Assembly (NCBI GenBank): GCA_002746425.1
Contig: NVXB01000078.1
Coordinates: 14,766-20,898, forward strand
Origin: Hyphomicrobiales bacterium
GTDB lineage: Bacteria; Pseudomonadota; Alphaproteobacteria; Rhizobiales; GCA-2746425
Length of the DNA stretch: 6,133 nt
Direction: 5' to 3'
The position numbers were made by a program, and so were the translations under genes. The first letter of the stretch is position 1, and each line of letters begins with the position of its first letter. Positions 1-4,606 of this stretch are shown here, in pieces. The notes beneath the pieces are model-generated. The model had not been told where the DNA came from and made no database searches. It was given only the letters and a program-made list of their open reading frames with translations.

Positions 1-353
1 GCCAGTATCAGCGCCATGGTCATGTCGGCAGTATCTTCGGTCAGCACATTGGGCGTGTTGGTGACAACGATGCCTTTGTCATGCGCCGCCAGCACATCAA
101 TATTATCCACGCCATTGCCGAAATTGGCGATGATTTTAAGCTGCGGCCCAGCCTGATTTAAAATCGCGGCATCAATGCGGTCGGTCACCGTTGGCACCAG
201 CACATCGGCGCGTTTCACCGCCTGCACCAGTTCAGCTTGCGTCATGGGCTTATCTTCAAGATTCAACTCGGCATTGAACAACTCGCGCATTCTTGTTTCC
301 ACAGGCTCTGGAAGCTTTCGCGATACAATCACCAGTAATTTAGATTTTGGCAT
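1..353 (-). CDS. D-2-hydroxyacid dehydrogenase, glyoxylate/hydroxypyruvate reductase type (N-terminal part, runs off the left edge)
   Basis: This is the start of a cytoplasmic NAD(P)-dependent reductase of the D-isomer 2-hydroxyacid dehydrogenase family, whose members reduce glyoxylate, hydroxypyruvate or similar 2-oxoacids. The frame opens with ATG at 353-351 and stays open to the window edge, giving about 117 residues of a protein that is usually about 320-330. It begins MPKSKLLVIVSRKLPEPVE. The substrate-domain signature is visible near residues 77-85 as NFGNGVDNID, followed by the conserved stretch VVTNTPNVLTEDTADMTMAL near 96-115. The Rossmann GxGxxG motif and the catalytic Arg/Glu/His lie outside the window, so cofactor and substrate cannot be read. 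A GAGG ribosome-binding site sits about 9 nt before the ATG. The gene is divergent from the SH3-like gene at 772. TPNVLTEDTAD resembles glyoxylate reductases (GyaR/GhrB type) more than SerA, but that is inference. Confidence 0.9.
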   Translation of the reverse strand, partial: MPKSKLLVIVSRKLPEPVETRMRELFNAELNLEDKPMTQAELVQAVKRADVLVPTVTDRIDAAILNQAGPQLKIIANFGNGVDNIDVLAAHDKGIVVTNTPNVLTEDTADMTMALIL

Positions 354-382
354 AGCAAGTGGCCTCAGGCTGTGGGGTACGC

Positions 383-420
383 TTGTTACATGGTGCCCAG
401 AAACACGTTCAAAAATGAAC
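383..420 (-). promoter_or_regulatory. Weak candidate promoter with inverted repeat upstream of the dehydrogenase gene
   Basis: On the minus strand a -35-like TTGAAC (412-407) is followed after 18 nt by a -10-like TAACAA (388-383), about 30 nt before the dehydrogenase ATG. The -35 hexamer lies inside the perfect inverted repeat GTTCA-AAAA-TGAAC (407-420), which could be a regulator site. Both hexamers match the sigma-70 consensus only partly, so this is a suggestion from position and symmetry. Confidence 0.22.
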
Positions 421-457
421 CCGCGCGCCATGTGTGCCCTTCATGTTTAGCAGATGA

Positions 458-495
458 GCCTGCAAACACAATGTGATAGCGCACCCATTGCAGGC
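458..495. repeat. Inverted repeat GCCTGCAA / TTGCAGGC
   Basis: There are two perfect 8-nt arms at 458-465 and 488-495 with a 22-nt centre. The centre itself contains the small palindrome CACAATGTG. No T-tract follows on either strand, so it is not a standard intrinsic terminator. It could be a bipartite regulator site or an RNA stem. The role is unknown. Confidence 0.4.
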
Positions 496-771
496 CCTAA
501 ACGCCGCCGCTGCGCGCAATGTGCGCATTTGCCGCTCACCGGCTGCCCGCATCCCACCCCAGCTAGATAACCTGCCGTAAAGAAAGGTAATCCCCAGCGA
601 AATCAACTTATATTGTGTTCAAAGCAGCGCTGGTAAAATTAGGCGAAGACAATGCACCGCATATCGAGTAGATTTGCGTTAATATTTAAGAATTGACCTG
701 CAGGATCCCTACAGACCCCGATGATAGTACTTGTGTCGCATTTGATAAATTTCGTTCTGAATGTTCGGAAG

Positions 772-1365
772 ATGATTCAGATTGCCGCACGCCTGCAATT
801 TGGCGCTGGTGCGCTCGCTTTAGTAATGGCGACGGGATCGATAATGCTAGCTGCACCAACCCTTATTGGCACGGCCCATGCCCAAAGTGGCACCAACCGC
901 AATCTTAGTGTTGGCCCGTCCGGCCTGCCGCTGCCGCGTTTTGTCAGCCTTAAATCCAACCGCGTTAATGTGCGCGTTGGCCCCGGTCAGGAATACGAAG
1001 TTTCATGGATTTATGTGCGCGGTGGCTTGCCGGTTGAAGTGACCCAGGAATTTGATAATTGGCGCCGCGTGCGCGATTCTGCCAGCAATGAGGGCTGGGT
1101 TTTCCACAGCCTGCTATCAGGCCGCCGTACTGCCATTGTTGCCCCATGGGGTGGCCGCTCAGAACCGCTGCCCCTATACCGCGAGCGCAACCCCGGCGCT
1201 AAACTAAACGCAAGGCTGGAAACCGGCCTGTTGATAAAAATCAACGAATGCGATGGCACCTGGTGTCAGGCAGAAATTGATGCGCCCAATGACGAAACCT
1301 ATGAAGGCTTTGTCCAGCAAGAACGCCTATGGGGCGTTTACCCCGGTGAGATTTTCGAGAATTGA
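772..1365 (+). CDS. Exported SH3-like domain protein (SH3_4 / DUF1058 family)
   Basis: This is a secreted or periplasmic protein with two bacterial SH3-like repeats, a fold generally linked to peptidoglycan or protein binding; no enzymatic function is known for the family. From ATG at 772 the product is 197 aa. A signal peptide covers residues 1-37, with a hydrophobic core and probable cleavage after AHA, before QSG. The first SH3 repeat covers roughly 57-125 and has the family hallmarks RVNVRVGPGQEY, the NWRRVRD core and EGWVFHSLLSGRR. The second repeat, to about 190, includes WCQAEI and ends near WGVYPGE. The start is uncertain. An ATG at 721 adds 17 residues in front (MIVLVSHLINFVLNVRK), but the nearest AGGA is about 16 nt away. 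The 772 start abuts GGAAG with no spacing but gives a clean signal peptide. The gene is divergent from the hydroxyacid dehydrogenase, an arrangement I associate with alphaproteobacteria. Confidence 0.88.
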   Translation: MIQIAARLQFGAGALALVMATGSIMLAAPTLIGTAHAQSGTNRNLSVGPSGLPLPRFVSLKSNRVNVRVGPGQEYEVSWIYVRGGLPVEVTQEFDNWRRVRDSASNEGWVFHSLLSGRRTAIVAPWGGRSEPLPLYRERNPGAKLNARLETGLLIKINECDGTWCQAEIDAPNDETYEGFVQQERLWGVYPGEIFEN

Positions 1366-1405
1366 TTTTTTGCTGAGTAGTACGAATATAATGATCTCTG
1401 ACGAT

Positions 1406-1456
1406 TCAGCCAGTATCAGCAATAAGCCCGAATTGTTTCTCAGAGAGAGTATTCAT
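1406..1456 (-). CDS. Possible 16-codon peptide frame with a strong ribosome-binding site
   Basis: On the minus strand TAAGGAG lies a few bases before ATG at 1456-1454, and the frame reads MNTLSEKQFGLIADTG before TGA at 1408-1406. The ribosome-binding site is better than that of most genes in this window. The frame lies inside the inverted-repeat element and begins 77 nt downstream of the acetyltransferase stop, on the same strand. The hairpin at 1443-1463 would pair with the ribosome-binding site. It may be a leader peptide, the truncated start of a lost gene, or coincidence. I do not recognise the peptide. Confidence 0.18.
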   Translation of the reverse strand: MNTLSEKQFGLIADTG

Positions 1457-1463
1457 GTCTCTC
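1443..1463 (-). promoter_or_regulatory. Hairpin that could mask the ribosome-binding site of the 16-codon frame
   Basis: GAGAGA (1443-1448) and TCTCTC (1458-1463) are perfect complements separated by 9 nt. On minus-strand RNA the 5' arm overlaps the GGAG of the ribosome-binding site, and the ATG sits in the loop. It is nested within the outer 8-bp inverted repeat at 1409-1484. A regulatory role is inference. Confidence 0.25.
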
Positions 1464-1501
1464 CTTACGACATCAAATACTGGCCATGACGATTTGATCT
1501 C

Positions 1502-1527
1502 GTTGCATAGTGGATCCTTTGTGCAAC
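1502..1527 (-). terminator. Short hairpin just downstream of the acetyltransferase gene
   Basis: GTTGCA (1502-1507) and TGCAAC (1522-1527) can form a 6-bp stem around a 14-nt loop containing GGATCC, starting 6 nt after the acetyltransferase stop. No run of T follows on the minus strand, so it is at best a weak or factor-dependent terminator or a 3'-end-stabilising stem. Confidence 0.2.
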
Positions 1528-1533
1528 AGCTAC

Positions 1534-2025
1534 TCACCTGACAAAAAGGTCCAGTTTGGCCTTCTGTTTTTTCGATGGATACGGTTTTCCAGTTGAGGAA
1601 AAACCAAGAGATTTGAGACAGCATTGCATAGCGTCGTTGTCCGTACGTACAGTCGCAAACACGCTCTTATCATCGATTCCCTGTAATAATTTATTGCCAA
1701 GTCGACGTGACAAACCGCGTCTTCGGTCATCTGCAGATACAACTATCCAGCCTAGCTCGAAACAGTATTCTTCTGACGAAGACGAGGTTTCGGCCTTTTT
1801 AAAAACATCACTTCGATATGTGGGATATGGCTTTTTCAGTGCGCCTACAGCCGCCAAAGAATGCTGACTACGGACAAAGATCAGCTTGTACCCTCTTTCT
1901 ATAACGCGACCTTTGAGCCCACTAATTACTTCACCTTCTGACTCAACTAAATTTACAAACTCCGCTAACTCGCCACTGGTTGCATCGGAAGGAGATTTGA
2001 TGTCGAATTTATATTCCTTGGTCAT
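1534..2025 (-). CDS. GNAT-family N-acetyltransferase
   Basis: This is a 163-aa stand-alone acetyltransferase of the GCN5-related (GNAT) fold, which transfers acetyl from acetyl-CoA to an amine; the substrate cannot be read from sequence. The beta-4/alpha-3 acetyl-CoA site is clear: ELGWIVVSADDRRRGLSRRL at residues 90-109, where R101-R-R-G-L-S106 fits the R/Q-x-x-G-x-G/A/S pyrophosphate loop. Motif B follows as VFATVRTDNDAMQCCLKSLGF, and the protein ends in KLDLFVR as many small GNATs do. The N-terminal ~85 residues are less typical and carry a Ser/Glu-rich loop (ETSSSSEEY, 79-87). The ribosome-binding site is weak (CTCCGGAC before ATG). Base composition is visibly more AT-rich than in the flanking core genes. 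It has no antitoxin-like partner, so I do not call it a toxin. It is divergent from the nuclease gene at 2329, with about 300 bases between them. Confidence 0.82.
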   Translation of the reverse strand: MTKEYKFDIKSPSDATSGELAEFVNLVESEGEVISGLKGRVIERGYKLIFVRSQHSLAAVGALKKPYPTYRSDVFKKAETSSSSEEYCFELGWIVVSADDRRRGLSRRLGNKLLQGIDDKSVFATVRTDNDAMQCCLKSLGFSSTGKPYPSKKQKAKLDLFVR

Positions 2026-2328
2026 GTCCGGAGTTTAGAGGCTGCTGGACTATCGGGCAACGATTTATCGCAAATCGTAGAATGGTATTTTCAATTCTCG
2101 CTCCCTTGTCACATTCTGCCTAATTGTATCCACTCGCAACAACAACCGGCCCAATTATCATGGGTTTTGGGAAAGATTTGGGCAGATTTTACTAACATGG
2201 GGTGCGTGGATTTTGCGTCCTCCAGTACTTCTTGCTGCCATGTATTTTTGCTATTCATTGCCAAAAATGGCACTATGCAACCATGAGTAAGTAAATTTAT
2301 CCGCAACACCTCAACAAGGCTTGATTAT
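2026..2328. other. Divergent intergenic region between acetyltransferase and nuclease genes
   Basis: These 303 bases hold the palindrome at 2060-2078 and a small inverted repeat TGCCA-AAAA-TGGCA at 2259-2272. The stretch 2109-2309 is open on the minus strand from a GTG for 66 codons, and partly open on the plus strand as well. That minus frame includes HDNWAGCCCEW, lacks a ribosome-binding site and resembles no family I know, so I do not call it a gene. The long two-strand open stretch might be a decayed coding remnant. Confidence 0.4.
2060..2094 (-). promoter_or_regulatory. Candidate promoter and operator palindrome for the acetyltransferase gene
   Basis: ACGATTT-ATCGC-AAATCGT (2060-2078) is a perfect 7+5+7 inverted repeat, 34 nt upstream of the acetyltransferase ATG. 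On the minus strand a TTGAAA (2094-2089) precedes it, and a GATAAA (2069-2064) lies inside it at a long 19-nt spacing. A repressor bound to the palindrome would cover the -10 region. The hexamers are imperfect, so the promoter is tentative; the palindrome is certain. Confidence 0.3.
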
Positions 2329-2907
2329 TTGGGAACCGTATTACTTATTGTCTTGTTCGTCGGGGGCATAATATTTAAGTTTCGCAGAACACGTACCTGG
2401 CGCAAATACACTCGAACTAAAAGAACCAAACCTCGTAAGAACATTGCGAAACGGCAAGAGCCTTTTGATGCGAAAAGCGCAAAAGCGCAGCCCGCCTTTT
2501 CTGTCCTGCGAGGCTCTGCTTACGTGATCGATGGCGACACCATTGTCATCCGGAAAACCCAGATACGTTTGTTTGGTGTCGATGCGCCTGAAATAGACCA
2601 TCCGTTTGGTCAAAAAGCAAAATGGGCAATGGTTTCTTTATGCAAGGGGCAAACAGTTCGGGCGGAGGTTACCCAACAAGATACACATGGCCGAACTGTA
2701 GCACGATGCTATCTACAAGATGGTCGCGACCTCTCAGCTGAAATGGTCAAACTCGGTTTGGCTATTGACTGGCCAAAGTTCTCAGGTGGGAAATATAGCT
2801 CACTGGAAGTGCCGGACGCACGAAAAAAGCTATGGTTGGCCGACGCTCGCCAGAAAGGGCGAATGCATGTCTGGGAACAATTCAAAGCTAGGAAATACAC
2901 TCGTTAG
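2329..2907 (+). CDS. Membrane-anchored thermonuclease (staphylococcal nuclease-like, SNase domain)
   Basis: This is a Ca2+-dependent phosphodiesterase-type nuclease of the staphylococcal nuclease (OB-fold) family, acting on DNA and RNA, 192 aa long. The start is TTG at 2329 with AAGG 9 nt before it; no ATG or GTG lies in frame between the upstream stop at 2284 and this codon. Residues 2-16 (GTVLLIVLFVGGIIF) form a membrane segment or uncleaved signal anchor. A strongly basic linker follows (17-43, rich in R/K/T), then the SNase domain from about 60 to 190. Residues matching the S. aureus catalytic set are all present: D70 in VIDGDT (D21), R80 in IRLFGVDAPE (R35), D85 (D40), E88 (E43) and R122 in HGRTVARCY (R87), so it is probably active. 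The positive linker next to the membrane suggests a Cin-Pout or cytoplasmic-face topology that I cannot decide. It converges on the exporter gene and lies in the AT-richer segment, which suggests acquisition. SNase-domain proteins of this type are common on plasmids and in accessory regions. Confidence 0.87.
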   Translation: MGTVLLIVLFVGGIIFKFRRTRTWRKYTRTKRTKPRKNIAKRQEPFDAKSAKAQPAFSVLRGSAYVIDGDTIVIRKTQIRLFGVDAPEIDHPFGQKAKWAMVSLCKGQTVRAEVTQQDTHGRTVARCYLQDGRDLSAEMVKLGLAIDWPKFSGGKYSSLEVPDARKKLWLADARQKGRMHVWEQFKARKYTR

Positions 2908-2921
2908 GCCAAAGAGCTTTG

Positions 2922-2974
2922 AGCATGGCAGAACTGGGAAACCCGACTCGCGATCACATCGTTATGCCCATGCT
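2922..2974. repeat. Imperfect inverted repeat between the convergent nuclease and exporter genes
   Basis: AGCATGGC (2922-2929) pairs with GCCCATGCT (2966-2974) with one bulged base and a loop of about 36 nt. A smaller repeat, CAAAG-AG-CTTTG, lies at 2910-2921. This is the only stretch between two convergent genes, where a two-way terminator would be expected. There is no T-tract on either strand, so intrinsic termination is not supported. Confidence 0.2.
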
Positions 2975-2976
2975 TC

Positions 2977-3597
2977 TTAACGCGTTGTCGCCATCAGCAC
3001 ACTGCCACCAATCATAAACGTTCCGCCGGTATAGCCGATGCGTTTTCGTGCACGTTTGCTTTGAAACACTTGCCGCGCCCGCTCGGCAATCAGCGCATAA
3101 CCTGCAAGCAGGACCGCAACCACAACGGTGGATGTTAGGGTCAAAATGCTCATTTGCAGCACCATGTTGCCAGTTGGGTCTATGAACTGCGTAACAAAGG
3201 CCATGTAAAAAATAATGGCTTTGGGGTTCAAAATTGCCGTTACTGCGCCGGCCCACAAGCTACCCAAAGCAGAGGATGTGTCATGGTTTTGGGCAAAACC
3301 ATCAATATCATTACGGGCATCGCGGATTTGGCAATAACCCAGATATGCCAGATAAAACACGCCGCTCCATTTGACGATTTGAAACAGCACAGCCGATGCC
3401 GCCAAAATGGCACCAACGCCCAAAAACGACAGCAGCATTAAAACAATACCGCCCAACACATCGCCCGCAACGCACAGCAGCGCCGCCTTTTTGCCCTTGG
3501 TCATGGCCTGCCCGACAACAAGCATAACGCTGGGGCCGGGAATGAGCGTTAGGACAATGCAAGCGGCAACAAAAGCAAGCCAAGGTTCCAGCGACAT
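2977..3597 (-). CDS. LysE/RhtB-family amino-acid exporter
   Basis: This is an inner-membrane efflux carrier of the LysE superfamily, whose members export lysine, threonine, homoserine, leucine or related compounds; the exact substrate cannot be read. From ATG at 3597 it is 206 aa, the usual family length, with about six hydrophobic segments. The N-terminal signature is clear: TLIPGPSVMLVVGQAMTKG (17-35) followed by AGDVLGG (44-50). The mid-protein NPKA motif is at 124-127 before the fourth segment (IIFYMAF). An ATG at 3642 in the same frame would add 15 polar residues and overlap the preceding gene by 23 nt. I prefer 3597, which has AAGG about 8 nt upstream and begins directly at the family's usual MSLEPWLAF-like start. 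It is the last gene of the minus-strand run, 22 nt after the dehydratase. That pairing suggests export of the hydroxy amino acids which the dehydratase degrades, but this is inference. Confidence 0.9.
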   Translation of the reverse strand: MSLEPWLAFVAACIVLTLIPGPSVMLVVGQAMTKGKKAALLCVAGDVLGGIVLMLLSFLGVGAILAASAVLFQIVKWSGVFYLAYLGYCQIRDARNDIDGFAQNHDTSSALGSLWAGAVTAILNPKAIIFYMAFVTQFIDPTGNMVLQMSILTLTSTVVVAVLLAGYALIAERARQVFQSKRARKRIGYTGGTFMIGGSVLMATTR

Positions 3598-3619
3598 AAA
3601 AATACCTTTTTGAATTTTT

Positions 3620-4594
3620 TTAGAAAATTGGCGTTTCGCCATTTAACACGCGTGCGAAAAGCGCGCTGTCTACATTGCCGCCACAAAGAATAATTCCGGC
3701 TTTTTTGCCCGCCATTTTCGCACGCTCCTGCATCAATGCAGCAAGCGGGGCAGCGCCTGCGCCCTCTGCCACATTGTGGGTGGCGCTAAAATACAGCCGC
3801 ATGGCATCGGCCACCTCATCATCGCTAATGGCCACAATATGATCTGCGCCCTTGGCGTAAATCTCAAAAGCTTCTGGCACGGGTATGCGCACGGCCATGC
3901 CATCGGCCAGCGTGTTGGCGGTAGCGGTTTCAATCAACCGCCCCGCTTCCACCGATTGTTTGGCACAATCGGCCTGCTGCGACACGACGCCAACAATTTT
4001 GGTTTTAAGCCCCAGCATATCGCGCACCAAAATCATGCTGCAAATGCCTGACCCGCAGCCAATCGGCACATAGACCGTGTCCAAATCCGGCACGGCGCTG
4101 AAAAACTCCAGCGCATAAGTGGCAACACCGCGCAGCAATTCGGGGTGGAAGGAGGGCACCAGAAACAGGTTTTCTTCTTTTGCAATGCGGGCTGCCGCGC
4201 CGCGCGCCATGTCAAAATCTATCCCGGCCTCAATCACCTCACCGCCGAAATGCGTCATGGCAGCGTTTTTCTCAACCGAATTGCCAATCGGCACCAGTAT
4301 TTTGGCGATCAGCCCGGCGGCAATGGCGGCGCGCGCTTGCGCCTGACCGTGGTTGCCGCGCGTGGCCGTAACAATGCCGCGCATATCGGGGTGGGTGCGT
4401 TTGAGCCAATCCATAAAGGTGATGCCGCCGCGAATTTTAAACGCGCCGGTGGGGGTATGGTTTTCGTGCTTGACCCAGACCTGCGTGCCCACAGCGGCGT
4501 TGATCAGCGGCCAGGAATATTGCGGGGTGGGCGGCATTTCGCGGTAAATTAATTGCTGGGCAGCGCGGATGTCATCAAGCGTGAAAAGGGCCAT
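3620..4594 (-). CDS. Threonine/serine dehydratase-type PLP enzyme (fold type II)
   Basis: This is a 324-aa cytoplasmic PLP enzyme of the threonine dehydratase / serine racemase group (COG1171 type), expected to convert L-threonine to 2-oxobutanoate and ammonia, or to act on serine or a related hydroxy amino acid. The PLP lysine is K53 in TGAFKIRGG, and the cofactor asparagine is N81 in TRGNHGQ. The phosphate-binding loop is GCGSG (179-183), where the classical form is GGGGL, so C180 is unusual. A C-terminal CGGNVD lies at 304-309. There is no regulatory ACT domain, so it is the short catabolic type (TdcB-like length) rather than biosynthetic IlvA. Close relatives include hydroxyectoine-utilisation EutB and 3-hydroxyaspartate dehydratases, so the substrate is open. 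The ATG has TGAGG 4 nt upstream and follows the MoeB-like gene by 12 nt. The exporter follows after 22 nt. Confidence 0.88.
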   Translation of the reverse strand: MALFTLDDIRAAQQLIYREMPPTPQYSWPLINAAVGTQVWVKHENHTPTGAFKIRGGITFMDWLKRTHPDMRGIVTATRGNHGQAQARAAIAAGLIAKILVPIGNSVEKNAAMTHFGGEVIEAGIDFDMARGAAARIAKEENLFLVPSFHPELLRGVATYALEFFSAVPDLDTVYVPIGCGSGICSMILVRDMLGLKTKIVGVVSQQADCAKQSVEAGRLIETATANTLADGMAVRIPVPEAFEIYAKGADHIVAISDDEVADAMRLYFSATHNVAEGAGAAPLAALMQERAKMAGKKAGIILCGGNVDSALFARVLNGETPIF

Positions 4595-4606
4595 AAAACC
4601 TCAAAA

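Larger units (their letters stand above)
354..771. other. Divergent intergenic region, no convincing gene
   Basis: About 418 bases separate the start codons of two divergent genes, or 367 if the SH3-like gene starts at 721. Short open frames here have no family resemblance and no good ribosome-binding site. What can be seen is the inverted repeat at 407-420, a longer one at 458-495 (GCCTGCAA and TTGCAGGC with a 22-nt centre), a small GC-rich palindrome near 511-527, and AT-rich sequence from about 600 to 695. A promoter for the SH3-like gene should lie in the last 150 bases. A TTGACC at 693-698 is the best -35-like hexamer, but I see no well-spaced -10. A small RNA cannot be excluded, but none of the known families I looked for (6S, SRP, RNase P, tmRNA) is recognisable. 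Confidence 0.5.
1399..1494. mobile_element. Candidate MITE-like element with 8-bp terminal inverted repeats and 8-bp flanking direct repeats
   Basis: The sequence TGACGATT occurs at 1399-1406 and again at 1487-1494. Between these copies lies an 80-nt segment whose inner boundaries are the perfect inverted repeats GCCAGTAT (1409-1416) and ATACTGGC (1477-1484), each separated from the neighbouring direct repeat by the dinucleotide CA. This is the geometry of a small non-autonomous transposable element with an 8-bp target-site duplication. No transposase is visible in the window, and the TIRs match no insertion-sequence family that I recognise. The element lies just inside the left end of the AT-richer segment. 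A structured RNA or regulator site could give the inverted repeats but would not explain the direct repeats. Confidence 0.35.

Noticed and set aside
407..420. GTTCAAAAATGAAC as a LexA box
   Set aside because: The alphaproteobacterial LexA site is a direct repeat (GTTC-N7-GTTC), and the Gram-positive form has GAAC-N4-GTTC; the orientation and spacing here fit neither.
697..708. CCTGCAGGATCC looks like adjoining SbfI/PstI/BamHI cloning sites
   Set aside because: A 12-base match alone does not support a vector junction; flanking sequence on both sides is bacterial-like and no vector backbone is seen.
1..1420. The 12-mer GCCAGTATCAGC occurs at 1-12 and again at 1409-1420
   Set aside because: About one 12-mer match is expected by chance in a window of this size, and the first copy is coding sequence of the dehydrogenase.
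1409..1484. A 76-nt segment with an 8-bp terminal stem and internal arms, resembling a tRNA cloverleaf
   Set aside because: There is no D-arm GG, no TTCRA T-loop at the right place, no 7-nt anticodon loop at the expected position, and arm positions are off on both strands. It is not a canonical tRNA.
1598..2025. GNAT gene as a toxin of a GNAT-type toxin-antitoxin pair
   Set aside because: No ribbon-helix-helix (DUF1778-like) antitoxin frame precedes or overlaps it.
2268..2286. TGGCAC as the -24 element of a sigma-54 promoter before the nuclease gene
   Set aside because: The -12 TTGC element is absent at the required 10-bp GG-to-GC spacing.
4119..4552. Long plus-strand open frames opposite the dehydratase, up to 135 codons
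   Set aside because: They are antisense to a gene with a complete set of family motifs, have no ribosome-binding site, and show the Arg/Ala/Gly-rich composition typical of GC-rich shadow frames.
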